A DNA stretch of 35,045 nt from a virus. Of the stretch, positions 4,776-11,929 are shown in pieces. The stretch is from positions 1 through 35,045 of the IMG/VR virus record IMGVR_UViG_3300042430_002095. One strand, 5' to 3'. Under the pieces are notes generated by a model. The model was not told the DNA's origin. It searched no databases and saw only the letters and a list, made by a program, of their open reading frames with translations. A program made the position numbers and the translations under genes. Numbering within the stretch: position 1 is the first letter of the stretch; each line of letters begins with the position of its first letter.

Positions 4776-5081
4776 ATGGATAAGAAAATATTAACTGAAG
4801 AATTAGGTGATATAAAATACCTTTTTGGGTATAAATCAGGAAAGGTTATTTCAGAACAATCTCATTATGAAACCACCAAAAAACGACCTGAAAGATTAGT
4901 AAAAGACATTGAAACCGGTAAAATTGTTGGTACCTACCAACACGGACTTGGATTTCACCCAAATTCTTATGGTGAAGAATTAGGTTACGAATCTCACCCA
5001 AAAGACATCCCATATGGAACAAAAATGGGTGGCACTGAAGTTGGTGAATTTGATTACGATGACAACGATTTTATGGAATAA
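4776..5081 (+). CDS. hypothetical protein with putative prohead-targeting leader
   Basis: A 101-residue protein starting MDKKILTE, one of five proteins here with a short leader ending in (I/L)xE. A second possible site follows near residue 27 (KVISEQ). The remainder is hydrophilic and rich in Gly, His and Asp (GTYQHGLGFHPNSYGEELGY) with an acidic C-terminus, and has no membrane segment. It forms its own transcription unit: terminator 4715-4742, TATTTAT box 4752-4761, gene, terminator 5101-5136. That isolation and the late-type box suit a virion-associated or internal head protein; function is otherwise unknown. Confidence 0.72.
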   Translation: MDKKILTEELGDIKYLFGYKSGKVISEQSHYETTKKRPERLVKDIETGKIVGTYQHGLGFHPNSYGEELGYESHPKDIPYGTKMGGTEVGEFDYDDNDFME

Positions 5082-5100
5082 AAAAAAATAAGGATTATAA

Positions 5101-5136
5101 AAACCCTCAGATTATTTTTAATTTGGGGGTTTTTTA
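5101..5136 (+). terminator. Rho-independent terminator
   Basis: AAACCCTCAGATT/AATTTGGGGGTTT (5101-5113/5120-5132), 13 bp with G-U pairs, followed by T residues. Confidence 0.85.
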
Positions 5137-5167
5137 TTTGGTGTAATGAAAAAAAGTATTATCTTTG
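5137..5167 (+). promoter_or_regulatory. Bacteroidetes-type promoter for the 5184 gene
   Basis: TTTG (5137-5140), 19-bp spacer, TATCTTTG (5160-5167), starting right at the end of the preceding terminator. The spacer again resembles those at 903 and 1423 (AATGAAA near its start). Confidence 0.75.
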
Positions 5168-5183
5168 TCAAAAATATAAAAAT

Positions 5184-5729
5184 ATGAAATTAAATTCGAA
5201 TTCAATCAGTTCAAAACTGTACAGATGGTTCTACGGAACAAATGTTTTACCAAACAACTTATGTCCTTATTTTTGGAAATTGGTGTTAGCTTGGTTAGTG
5301 TTAATCCCTTATTCTTTGGTTGGTCTTCCATCGATTGTTATGGAACTTTATGATAAAGATTACGAATATAATGATAATAGTACCGGAAAGCGTATTGGGA
5401 TTGGAGTGTTGTTTTATTTTTTATTGTTCTTCATCTTTTGCATGTTGTCATTTATTGGTTGGTTTTTTATATTACCAACTAAAGATAGTTTTTATGATTT
5501 TATGGGAACAATAGGTGCTATATTATGGATGGCATCAATTATGATTGGGGTTATTGAAGGTGTTACAGCTCTTAAAGACCGGAACCGAAAACGTAAGATA
5601 AAATACGATGAGAATGGTCGGAGAATATGGAGTGAACCAAAAGAAGAAAAAACTTATTTGGTGGTGGAATTCGCAAAGGCAAAATATAACAAATACTGTC
5701 CTAAAATTGATTGGATGGATAATAAATAA
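5184..5729 (+). CDS. membrane protein with three or four spans
   Basis: A 181-residue integral membrane protein. Hydrophobic segments lie near residues 29-52 (WKLVLAWLVLIPYSLVGLPS), 72-97 (IGIGVLFYFLLFFIFCMLSF and on) and 108-130 (MGTIGAILWMASIMIGVIEG). A basic cytoplasmic-type tail (DRNRKRKIKYDENGRR) follows. No enzyme motif is visible and the family is not recognised. It is read from a host-type promoter 16 bp upstream, so it is probably made early, and it begins a plus-strand run that continues through 5735 and 6330 with minimal spacing. Confidence 0.7.
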   Translation: MKLNSNSISSKLYRWFYGTNVLPNNLCPYFWKLVLAWLVLIPYSLVGLPSIVMELYDKDYEYNDNSTGKRIGIGVLFYFLLFFIFCMLSFIGWFFILPTKDSFYDFMGTIGAILWMASIMIGVIEGVTALKDRNRKRKIKYDENGRRIWSEPKEEKTYLVVEFAKAKYNKYCPKIDWMDNK

Positions 5730-5734
5730 AAGAT

Positions 5735-6343
5735 ATGATAGATAATATTGACGTAGTAAAATCCTTATTAAATTTTTCCGAACCGGGAGACTTCTATATG
5801 TTGTATGTATTCAAAAGGAAAAAAGACCAACCTGAAGGGGAGAGAGATAATCACCAATCAGTGAGAACTATTAAAACTTACTGCGTCGATAGTCTTGAAT
5901 ACCTTGATAAAAGGTATGATGAGATTAAACAACTTTGTGAGATGTTTAAAGCCCGAGCGTATATCCATGTTCAAAAACAAAATCACCGAGATGTATCATT
6001 GGAGATGTTGTCAACCTTGGCCCAAAGGATTAAGAATGGTGCTCAGGTCCAAAAAGGGTTATTTGATTCAGTTGTTGGACAAATTAAAACTCAGGAAAAG
6101 AGATGGATTATCGATATCGACACTAAGGATAAAAAATTCTTGAGGGACATTACCATGGACCTTATGGAGATTCAGCCAGTTGGGAGTAAAGTTGAAAAAG
6201 TGATTCCCACTAAAAATGGGTTCCATTTAATCACTCAAAAATTCAATGTGATGGAGTTTAGTAAACTTTATCCGGATGTTGACATTCAAAAAAAGAATCC
6301 GACATTATTGTATTACCCTAATATATTGGATGATGGAAAATGA
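5735..6343 (+). CDS. hypothetical protein, weak primase-polymerase (AEP) resemblance
   Basis: A 202-residue protein starting 5 nt after the previous stop. The segment RWIIDID (123-129), followed about 35 residues later by PTKNGFHLIT, resembles the hhhDhD and sxH motifs of archaeo-eukaryotic primase-like enzymes. The third acidic motif is not clear and the protein is short for a complete PrimPol. The N-terminal part (FYMLYVFKRKKDQP) has the alternating beta pattern expected for such a fold. Treat as a structural hypothesis only; a phage-specific unknown is the alternative. Its end overlaps the start of the next gene. Confidence 0.6.
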   Translation: MIDNIDVVKSLLNFSEPGDFYMLYVFKRKKDQPEGERDNHQSVRTIKTYCVDSLEYLDKRYDEIKQLCEMFKARAYIHVQKQNHRDVSLEMLSTLAQRIKNGAQVQKGLFDSVVGQIKTQEKRWIIDIDTKDKKFLRDITMDLMEIQPVGSKVEKVIPTKNGFHLITQKFNVMEFSKLYPDVDIQKKNPTLLYYPNILDDGK

Positions 6344-6680
6344 AGAATTAAATCCAAATTTCTTTAAACAAAGGAAGACCAAAATTAAGAAAATAGTTAA
6401 GGAATATAAAACCGCAACTCGTCGTGAAATATTCGAAGGAGTAAGAGATAATTTTATATTTGGATTCCTTGGTGCTACGCTTGTAGTGTTTATTTCGACA
6501 AGGGCAGATATTGCAGTATTCTTAGGGTATTTAACTTATTACTTCTTCATGGGTAAAATAGTTAATCGTCCCAAATATGTTACTGATTTGGGACAGTTAA
6601 TTGTTTTCCCAATTCCATCCGCTCTTGGGGCGTTCACCGGATATAAATTATCGTATATATTATTACAATTGATAAACTAA
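6330..6680 (+). CDS. small membrane protein
   Basis: The start is taken at the ATGATG of 6330, overlapping the preceding stop by 14 nt; the frame is open upstream, but that part only duplicates the other gene's DNA. The product is 116 residues. A basic N-terminal helix (FKQRKTKIKKIVKEYKTATRR) is followed by two or three hydrophobic segments (FIFGFLGATLVVFIS, IAVFLGYLTYYFFMG and a C-terminal one ending in KLSYILLQLIN). No family recognised. The overlap implies coupled translation with the gene at 5735. Confidence 0.65.
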   Translation: MMENEELNPNFFKQRKTKIKKIVKEYKTATRREIFEGVRDNFIFGFLGATLVVFISTRADIAVFLGYLTYYFFMGKIVNRPKYVTDLGQLIVFPIPSALGAFTGYKLSYILLQLIN

Positions 6681-6681
6681 T

Positions 6682-6691
6682 GATATTTATT
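6682..6691 (+). promoter_or_regulatory. TATTTAT box (candidate late promoter)
   Basis: GATATTTATT, 21 nt before the ATG at 6713. Confidence 0.5.
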
Positions 6692-6712
6692 GCTAAACAA
6701 AAATAGTAAATT

Positions 6713-7177
6713 ATGAACGATAAAATAACAATGACCAAAGAAATGCTCTTTAAGGCAATGAGATTAAGTGAACAAGAAAGTAAAAAAGAAGAAAATACGA
6801 ACACTAAAAGTAATTCAGGGTTTAAAAATATGGTATCAACATTACTACATTCACAAACTCAAGTTCACATTTTTCATTTACAAACCAAATCGTATTCTGA
6901 ACATAAGGCATTACAAGGATACTATGAAGGGATTGATACATTGGTAGATGGTATTATTGAAAGTTACCAAGGTAAGTACGATGTTATTAAAAATTACGAT
7001 TCAATTAAAACCGAGGACTACAAGAGTTCTGAACAAGTGATTAATTATTTCAAATCATTAGATACAATGATTGATAATGCAAGAAAAGGTGTTAAAGAAT
7101 CGTTCATCCAAAACCAAATTGATACAGTTCAGGAACTGATATTTTCCACAGTATATAAGTTAAGATTTTTAAAATAA
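6713..7177 (+). CDS. DUF5856-like helical protein
   Basis: A 154-residue protein, helical throughout. Residues about 45-88 (from STLLHSQTQVHIFHLQTKS through SEHKALQGYYEGIDTLVDGI to IESYQG) match the pattern I associate with DUF5856 proteins of T4-like phages. They also loosely recall Dps/ferritin-like proteins (spaced His and acidic residues on helices). Whether the metal-binding residues are complete cannot be judged by eye. It lies alone between a TATTTAT box and the bidirectional terminator at 7201-7226. Confidence 0.65.
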   Translation: MNDKITMTKEMLFKAMRLSEQESKKEENTNTKSNSGFKNMVSTLLHSQTQVHIFHLQTKSYSEHKALQGYYEGIDTLVDGIIESYQGKYDVIKNYDSIKTEDYKSSEQVINYFKSLDTMIDNARKGVKESFIQNQIDTVQELIFSTVYKLRFLK

Positions 7178-7200
7178 AAATAGATTATTAAATATAAAAA

Positions 7201-7226
7201 AAAAACCATCATTAAAGATGGTTTTT
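7201..7226. terminator. bidirectional terminator between convergent genes
   Basis: AAAAACCATC/GATGGTTTTT around an ATTAAA loop, with A-runs before and T-runs after, serving the 6713 gene and the minus-strand 7229 gene. Confidence 0.82.
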
Positions 7227-7228
7227 TT

Positions 7229-7867
7229 TTATAATAATTTTTTAATCCTATCTATTTCTTCTTTAAGACCAACCATTGAACGAACATCGATTGATGTTCC
7301 TACCGGCATTATCGTTTTAGCTACATTACCCGCCCAATTTGATAAATAACCATCTTCTTCTGATGGGGTTTCAGTCCCGGTTTTTGAGTCTATTGATGAG
7401 GAACTTGACTCTTTAGAATATTTAGATTCTATCCATTTAATTAATTCCGTAATTTTAATTTGGTTACCACTAATATCAACAGCCATCCCAACTGTCGGAG
7501 TTCCCGGAAAATTTTTGTAATGTAAACTCCCCCCTGTGTGAACATTGTCAACTTTATTATTAGGGTCTTTTTTTGCGTATGGGTTTTCAGTAGTTTTTAA
7601 TCCCATCGAATGTGCTTTATCTATGATTGCTATTGCGGCATTACGGTCGGTAAAACCTATGTGTAAATGATTTTCATGACCGGACCAAGTCATCCCTTCT
7701 TTTCGTTGTCCATTGTCATATCCGTATCCTATCTCCCCGCCTTTTTTTGTTACAGGATTGTAAACTAATTCGTCAACACCATTAATGTCGGTTGCCTCAG
7801 TTACTTTATTTTTTTTCATATCAGAAATGATATTATATGTTCGAGTTATTTTATTAAATTCATTCAT
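7229..7867 (-). CDS. M15-like zinc peptidase domain protein, motifs in permuted order
   Basis: A 212-residue protein with two metal-binding motifs typical of peptidase M15 (D-Ala-D-Ala carboxypeptidase/endolysin type). HENHLH lies at 64-69 and SLHY...GMAVDIS at 114-133 (His116, Asp131). In M15 enzymes the SxH...AxD motif normally comes first and HxH last; here the order is reversed. The C-terminus (150-212) is Ser/Thr-rich then helical. A cell-wall-degrading role, as lysin or tail-associated enzyme, is plausible. It is the last gene of the minus-strand cluster and has its own TATTTAT box 3 nt before the ATG. The N-terminal region also contains KVTEA, loosely like the (I/L)xE leader sites. Confidence 0.68.
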   Translation of the reverse strand: MNEFNKITRTYNIISDMKKNKVTEATDINGVDELVYNPVTKKGGEIGYGYDNGQRKEGMTWSGHENHLHIGFTDRNAAIAIIDKAHSMGLKTTENPYAKKDPNNKVDNVHTGGSLHYKNFPGTPTVGMAVDISGNQIKITELIKWIESKYSKESSSSSIDSKTGTETPSEEDGYLSNWAGNVAKTIMPVGTSIDVRSMVGLKEEIDRIKKLL

Positions 7868-7870
7868 AAT

Positions 7871-7880
7871 AATAAATACC
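7871..7880 (-). promoter_or_regulatory. TATTTAT box (candidate late promoter), minus strand
   Basis: Reads GGTATTTATT on the minus strand, 3 nt before the ATG at 7867. Confidence 0.55.
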
Positions 7881-7891
7881 TCATTATTAGA

Positions 7892-7922
7892 TAAAAAAAA
7901 AATCCGACTAATTGTCGGATTT
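7892..7922 (-). terminator. Rho-independent terminator for the 7908 gene
   Basis: AATCCGAC/GTCGGATT stem (7901-7908/7914-7921) with nine A on the plus strand before it, which reads as a U-run on the minus strand. It contains the stop codon of the 7908 gene. Confidence 0.75.
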
Positions 7923-8270
7923 CTTACTATATGTTAATCTTTTGATTTCAGGTGTTGGTTGTTCCTCTTCTTTAATAACTCTTGGTTCTTGTAAAGGTGG
8001 TGTATGATAAGTCTTTTTAAAAACTCTTTTAGTTTTTTCCTTAACCGGAATAGATTTAATCAAACCAAAAGTAATCCATCTATACCAAACTCTTTCATGA
8101 ATATAATATTGTATTGGCTTATAAATTAATTCCGCAATTCCAAAGGCTGCGCCAATTTTAATAGAACCGGATATTACCCACATTATTAAAAAACCAATTA
8201 CAGTACTGATTATTCGATAACTTATTGTTTTTGCTAAATGTCGTTTAGCAGATACTTTAACTTGACTCAT
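7908..8270 (-). CDS. DUF2061-family membrane protein
   Basis: A 120-residue protein whose first 75 residues match the DUF2061 pattern: AKTISYRIISTVIGFLIMW, a second hydrophobic stretch with the IAELIYKPIQYYIHERVWYRW segment, and a Gly-containing turn. Two transmembrane segments are expected, then a basic, Pro-rich hydrophilic tail (PVKEKTKRVFKK onward). DUF2061 is a small membrane protein family of unknown function found in bacteria and some phages. It begins 5 nt after the stop of the 8276 gene, so the two are probably co-transcribed and may act together in the envelope. Confidence 0.8.
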   Translation of the reverse strand: MSQVKVSAKRHLAKTISYRIISTVIGFLIMWVISGSIKIGAAFGIAELIYKPIQYYIHERVWYRWITFGLIKSIPVKEKTKRVFKKTYHTPPLQEPRVIKEEEQPTPEIKRLTYSKKSDN

Positions 8271-8275
8271 ATAAA

Positions 8276-8797
8276 TTAATATTTCTTATTTTTAATCCTA
8301 TTTTTCAACTCATGTAACGCCGATATTGCGAGTTCAGTATTATCTTCCATAATTGATTCTGTATTTTCATCCGGAATAACTCTTATTGTATCGACCTCAA
8401 TAGTATCATTAGTTCGTTTCATTGCCAATACACGAGGGTTTTTAACCATTGTACGAGGATTCATATTTCTTATTATCTTTTCTAACTCATCAATTTGAGT
8501 AATAATCTCCTTTTCTCTTTCTATCCTTTTATAAGAACATTCCGATTGTCCATCAATCACTTCTTGAGTCAAATCATTAACTCTGAAGGTCAAACTGTCT
8601 AATTGGGTATTCAGAGATGTAATCATAGTTCTTTGTCTCTTAATTACCAAATTCTGTTGTGTGAAGTCCGGTTTTAACGCGTCAATTATATCTGAACCGA
8701 ATGTTATTAAAAATACGGATATACATAAAATAATCAAAGCCCAAATACGTTGGGCTGTTGAAAATGTTTTAAGGATTTCTGTGAAGTATTGAATCAT
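8276..8797 (-). CDS. membrane-anchored coiled-coil protein (inner-spanin-like architecture)
   Basis: A 173-residue protein. One N-terminal transmembrane segment (about 17-38, IWALIILCISVFLITFGSDI) is followed by a long coiled coil (50-110) and a hydrophilic C-terminus with an acidic stretch. This topology is shared by Rz-type inner spanins and by other phage membrane proteins; size and topology are the only evidence. A partner lipoprotein would be expected beside a spanin; none overlaps it, though a lipoprotein gene exists at 951. A TATTTAT box lies 3 nt before the ATG, suggesting late expression consistent with lysis. It is followed by the DUF2061 gene. Confidence 0.65.
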   Translation of the reverse strand: MIQYFTEILKTFSTAQRIWALIILCISVFLITFGSDIIDALKPDFTQQNLVIKRQRTMITSLNTQLDSLTFRVNDLTQEVIDGQSECSYKRIEREKEIITQIDELEKIIRNMNPRTMVKNPRVLAMKRTNDTIEVDTIRVIPDENTESIMEDNTELAISALHELKNRIKNKKY

Positions 8798-8800
8798 ACT

Positions 8801-8810
8801 GATAAATATC
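8801..8810 (-). promoter_or_regulatory. TATTTAT box (candidate late promoter), minus strand
   Basis: Reads GATATTTATC on the minus strand, 3 nt before the ATG at 8797, overlapping the end of the 8809 gene. Confidence 0.55.
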
Positions 8811-9396
8811 AGTCATTCAGGTATTGTAATAATTTTTCTTTAATGCCTGATTGTTTAATTCCTTCATTCATTCTTGGCGTGTGAACGAAGTTGGATAAAC
8901 CCCACTTTTGTTCTCTATCGTGAGTATCTTTTTCACCTAACTCTAAATCATCGATACAAGCCCAATGTGTAACTTCAGGATGGTCGGTTAGATATTGTCT
9001 AACTTCTATACATCTTTGTTGTTCGTACATTGTTCTTCTAACCCATTCAAACTCATCAGGTTTATCACAACCGATGTATCGTTTGGTAAATGCAATTGGA
9101 GCTTTTAAGATTCCTTGAGAGAGATAGTATTCTCCGATTTCTTCTAATGTTGCGTGTAATCTCCAATCAGAGGAAACAACGATTTCCGCTCCGGTCTCTT
9201 CTAATACTTGATTTAATACTTTGATGGCCTTTTTATCAAAATCATCAAACCTCACATCGACGGGCGCCGTAGTATCACTGGTCGCCTCGGGATTAAGTTT
9301 TTTATACTTATCCCATTTTTTGGTTCTCCCACCCCAATTATTGGAGAGACAGATTACCCCATCATTATCCAAAAACAATATTTTTTTAGTTTCCAT
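8809..9396 (-). CDS. HAD-superfamily phosphatase-like protein 1
   Basis: A 195-residue HAD-fold protein. Motif I is FLDNDGV (8-14, nucleophile Asp10, general acid Asp12), motif II is VVSSDWR (about 93-99), and the acidic motif ACIDD lies near residue 150. The overall layout, with SSDWR and a late IDDLE, resembles the HAD domain described with Swiss-army-knife RNA repair proteins (Pfam HAD_SAK type) rather than sugar phosphatases. A 5'- or 3'-phosphate clean-up role on nucleic acid is a family-based guess. It overlaps the upstream gene by 11 nt. A second, divergent paralogue lies at 11930-12538. Confidence 0.78.
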   Translation of the reverse strand: METKKILFLDNDGVICLSNNWGGRTKKWDKYKKLNPEATSDTTAPVDVRFDDFDKKAIKVLNQVLEETGAEIVVSSDWRLHATLEEIGEYYLSQGILKAPIAFTKRYIGCDKPDEFEWVRRTMYEQQRCIEVRQYLTDHPEVTHWACIDDLELGEKDTHDREQKWGLSNFVHTPRMNEGIKQSGIKEKLLQYLND

Positions 9397-9781
9397 CTAT
9401 TTCTCCAATTTCTTTTTTCCAAATGTAAGTTCTATACTTAGGTATTATTCTTATTTCATACGGGATTCTTAAAACCGCTAATTTAACGTCTGAAAAATGA
9501 TTAACATACTTATCTATATCTTCAGCAAATAGAGGTAAGTTTTTTTCTCTGGCTCGTATTACCCATTCTAATTTATGTTCTTCAATACAGAGATATTTTC
9601 GTCTTTCAACTAACTCCCATAACAATTCAGGAGTTAAAAGACCTAATTTCTCTAAAGTTATAATTGATTCACTAGTTGAGGTATCCAACGATTTAATGTT
9701 TATACTTTTCCCTTTTGCTCGTTTGTAATTCAATTTTTTTAATGAATCAAAACTTCTAACTTTTATAATCCCTTTCATCAT
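9386..9781 (-). CDS. hypothetical protein
   Basis: A 131-residue basic protein, no signal or membrane segment. The N-terminal 25 residues are Lys/Arg-rich, the middle is helical (TPELLWELVERRKYLCIEEHKL and on) and the C-terminus is beta-like and aromatic (RIIPKYRTYIWKKE). Residues 36-70 and 84-105 could form short helical repeats of the kind seen in phage proteins with degenerate repeats, but I cannot assign a family. It is translationally coupled at both ends: ATGA overlap with the 9778 gene and 11-nt overlap with the HAD gene. Confidence 0.65.
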   Translation of the reverse strand: MMKGIIKVRSFDSLKKLNYKRAKGKSINIKSLDTSTSESIITLEKLGLLTPELLWELVERRKYLCIEEHKLEWVIRAREKNLPLFAEDIDKYVNHFSDVKLAVLRIPYEIRIIPKYRTYIWKKEIGEIDGN

Positions 9782-10029
9782 TTTTGAACTTTCGTTATTA
9801 CACCATCATAAATTAAATCATCAACAAAACCTTCCAAATGTATTTTGAAATGTTCTAACTTTTTTTCCGGGAGGGGTGATAAATCATTAACAATATCGTT
9901 AATGTCGTTTATACTTCTATAATCCTCCACAACACAATACAAAACCTCTAAATAGAATTGACGAACAACATCAATATCTAATTGACCTTCCACTAGTTGT
10001 GATATGTCTGTTATTTTTACTTTATTCAT
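9778..10029 (-). CDS. hypothetical acidic protein
   Basis: An 83-residue acidic, largely helical protein (DIDVVRQFYLEVLYCVVEDY...NDINDIVNDL) of unknown family. Overlaps its neighbours on both sides by 4 nt (ATGA), which supports coding and a shared mRNA. Confidence 0.65.
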   Translation of the reverse strand: MNKVKITDISQLVEGQLDIDVVRQFYLEVLYCVVEDYRSINDINDIVNDLSPLPEKKLEHFKIHLEGFVDDLIYDGVITKVQK

Positions 10030-10313
10030 TCTTCATTGCATTTACTTATTTCGTCCCAAATTTCTTGTGATGTTGCAACTTCATCCATTTCTCCGGCAAA
10101 CCCTTTAATTCCTTTTCTATATCCGTTTGGAAACCATTCTCCTTCACCATTTAATCTAATAAATGTTGTGAATGAGTTTAGGTTCCAACGAGGTTCAATT
10201 TCACTATTTGGGTTATAAGCACAATCACCATACCAAACATCAATACATCCTTCAACACAAGGTATTCGTGAAAATTTAACCCACCCTTCTTGTAAGTTTT
10301 CAAAATTTACCAT
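10026..10313 (-). CDS. hypothetical protein
   Basis: A 95-residue protein rich in Trp, Gly and Asn with three Cys in the first half (CVEGCIDVWYGDC) and one near the end, mainly beta by pattern. No known domain. The cysteines have no CxxC spacing, so a zinc finger is not clear. It starts 2 nt after the upstream stop and its end overlaps the 9778 gene by 4 nt. Confidence 0.62.
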   Translation of the reverse strand: MVNFENLQEGWVKFSRIPCVEGCIDVWYGDCAYNPNSEIEPRWNLNSFTTFIRLNGEGEWFPNGYRKGIKGFAGEMDEVATSQEIWDEISKCNEE

Positions 10314-10315
10314 AA

Positions 10316-10729
10316 TTAAATAGGTTTAGCAAATTTCCAATAATCGATTGATTCAAATTCCTCTTCTGTATGTAAACACGTTTTTCTTCCTTCAGAGGTA
10401 ATATAGATTCCTTTTGACAATGCAATTACATTTCTTCTTTCCCAATTTTTCCCATCCATACTAACCATCATTGGTATGTTGACTAATTCGGGAAGTGTTT
10501 CTTGTTTTGATATAGGCATCGGTACTTCCAGTACTCCCAATTCTTGGATGGGCTCTCTTACTATAAAATACATAAATTCAAGACATTCATAAACACTAAT
10601 ATTCTTTTCATAACAATCAATAATATGGTAAATGTAGTTTTTAAAATCCTCATCACTGTATTTGTAATCTCCTTCGGTGCGTCTGTCTTTTAATCTCTGT
10701 AAGTATTCTTCAAATGTCTCTTTTTCCAT
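10316..10729 (-). CDS. hypothetical protein
   Basis: Start taken at the ATG of 10729 (MEKETFEEYLQRLKDRR), giving 137 residues. A TTG at 10747 would add six residues, overlapping the upstream gene. The first 65 residues are helical and charged (EDFKNYIYHIIDCYEKNISV) and the second half is beta-like, with SMDGKNWERRNVIALSKGIY before ITSEGRKT. That part recalls small ligand- or nucleic-acid-binding folds in phage unknowns. No family recognised; same operon as its neighbours. Confidence 0.62.
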   Translation of the reverse strand: MEKETFEEYLQRLKDRRTEGDYKYSDEDFKNYIYHIIDCYEKNISVYECLEFMYFIVREPIQELGVLEVPMPISKQETLPELVNIPMMVSMDGKNWERRNVIALSKGIYITSEGRKTCLHTEEEFESIDYWKFAKPI

Positions 10730-10739
10730 TTCTTTATTA

Positions 10740-10925
10740 TTAATCAATTTTCTCTTCCCATTTATCTTCTAATTCTTTAAATATTTTTAACATTTCAGGG
10801 TCTGTCTCATTATAATATCTACGATTCATATCATCCCAATGTTCTTTAATCTCACTTGGTACTAAACAACACCATTGCAAAAATACATAAAATAAATTAA
10901 TTCTTAATTTTATTTTTTCTTTCAT
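10740..10925 (-). CDS. hypothetical small protein
   Basis: A 61-residue protein with a short hydrophobic aromatic patch (LFYVFLQWCCLVPSEI, residues 11-26) and a charged helical C-terminus (MLKIFKELEDKWEEKID). The patch is rather short for a membrane span. Its ATG shares one base with the stop of the 10925 gene (TAATG), implying coupled translation. Confidence 0.58.
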   Translation of the reverse strand: MKEKIKLRINLFYVFLQWCCLVPSEIKEHWDDMNRRYYNETDPEMLKIFKELEDKWEEKID

Positions 10926-11101
10926 TATCGATACGTTTCTCTAATTTCATTATCATCTAAATCGTCCCAATCCAATTCATCATCTTCTAATTCATTTGCT
11001 TCAAATATTTTAGAAGAACTTAAATTGTATAGAACATCTCCCAAACTATCCTGTGATAGGATGTACTTCCTAATCTCATCTATTGTAAATGTTTCTCTCA
11101 T
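10925..11101 (-). CDS. hypothetical acidic protein
   Basis: Start taken at the ATG of 11101 (MRETFTIDEIRKYILSQDSL), 1 nt after the stop of the 11103 gene. The frame is open upstream, but that part overlaps the neighbour and lacks coding character. The product has 58 residues and a strongly acidic C-terminal half (ELEDDELDWDDLDDNE). No family recognised; such small acidic proteins in phages sometimes mimic DNA, which is only a possibility here. Confidence 0.55.
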   Translation of the reverse strand: MRETFTIDEIRKYILSQDSLGDVLYNLSSSKIFEANELEDDELDWDDLDDNEIRETYR

Positions 11102-11102
11102 C

Positions 11103-11360
11103 TTATATGTAGGTATTAACTTTATACGCTTCATAATCATAAAGATTTGCGGAGTAATGTGAATATTTTGGGTCAACCAAATAATTGATTGTTTTACCTG
11201 TTTTCATATTTTCACTTTCCCATTCATATTGACCTGACTCGTTTATTCTTGGTAAGGTTGTTACTTGACATTTAATTCCCATACCATAGTCATATTCATA
11301 ATGAATATCACCAATTTTAATCTCCTCAACAATTACGCTTCCTTTTGTGTGTGTTTTCAT
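11103..11360 (-). CDS. hypothetical beta-rich protein
   Basis: An 85-residue protein of beta-type pattern (GSVIVEEIKIGDIHYEYDYG; CQVTTLPRI) ending in a Tyr-rich stretch (YSHYSANLYDYEAYK). No known domain. Its ATG overlaps the TGA of the zinc-ribbon gene upstream. Confidence 0.6.
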   Translation of the reverse strand: MKTHTKGSVIVEEIKIGDIHYEYDYGMGIKCQVTTLPRINESGQYEWESENMKTGKTINYLVDPKYSHYSANLYDYEAYKVNTYI

Positions 11361-11509
11361 TTTTTCTTTTTAACTTTAGGGGTTAATTCACTTATTGGTT
11401 TACCGCATTTGGTACAAACCGGGTCTTTCTCAAGGTCCCACACCTCTTCCATAATAAATGAATGGTTACATTTAACATCAGAGAACTTCTTGAATAATTT
11501 CTTGAACAT
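11357..11509 (-). CDS. small zinc-ribbon-like protein
   Basis: A short 50-residue gene between its larger neighbours. The protein begins MFKKLFKKFSDVKCNHSF and carries Cys14, His16 and then CTKC at 32-35 (VCTKCGKPI), a plausible single zinc-binding knuckle, with a Lys-rich tail. Its stop overlaps the next start (ATGA) and its start lies just after the upstream gene, so it fits the operon exactly. The probable role is nucleic-acid or protein binding; the partner is unknown. Confidence 0.62.
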   Translation of the reverse strand: MFKKLFKKFSDVKCNHSFIMEEVWDLEKDPVCTKCGKPISELTPKVKKKK

Positions 11510-11514
11510 ATTAA

Positions 11515-11925
11515 TTATTTTCCATTTGGTTCAAGTTTATGATATTTGTTCTTTAGACGCTCATACTCTATTCTCTCTTTTTCTTCTGTTTGTTCTATTA
11601 ATAATTTGTCTTTATTCTCTTTAATTTGTCTAGTTTTTTCTTTGTCAAATTCAATTATTCTATTAGCATCTTCTATAATTTCATCATCCGACATAAACAA
11701 ATAATCCGAATTAAAGTCCATTGACGTTGAATCATAACTTCCTCTAAAATAATCGTGAGTGTTTAATGAAACTGAATCATCATAAAAATACATCTCTCCG
11801 GAATCTGAATACATTCCCCACATTGACGAATTTAATTTATTTAATAGAGTTGATACCTCATACGCTCTATTTTCTACCACTTCTTTAGTTTTAATTAAAT
11901 CTAAATACTTTTCTTTTGTTATCAT
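11515..11925 (-). CDS. hypothetical protein with C-terminal coiled coil
   Basis: A 136-residue protein. Residues 1-30 are helical. The middle (34-75) is rich in Ser, Asp, Tyr and Met (SSMWGMYSDSGEMYFYDDS). From about residue 80 to 130 a long charged coiled coil runs (IIEFDKEKTRQIKENKDKLL and on). No enzymatic motif. It is 5 nt downstream of the zinc/HAD protein stop. Confidence 0.62.
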   Translation of the reverse strand: MITKEKYLDLIKTKEVVENRAYEVSTLLNKLNSSMWGMYSDSGEMYFYDDSVSLNTHDYFRGSYDSTSMDFNSDYLFMSDDEIIEDANRIIEFDKEKTRQIKENKDKLLIEQTEEKERIEYERLKNKYHKLEPNGK

Positions 11926-11929
11926 CTTA

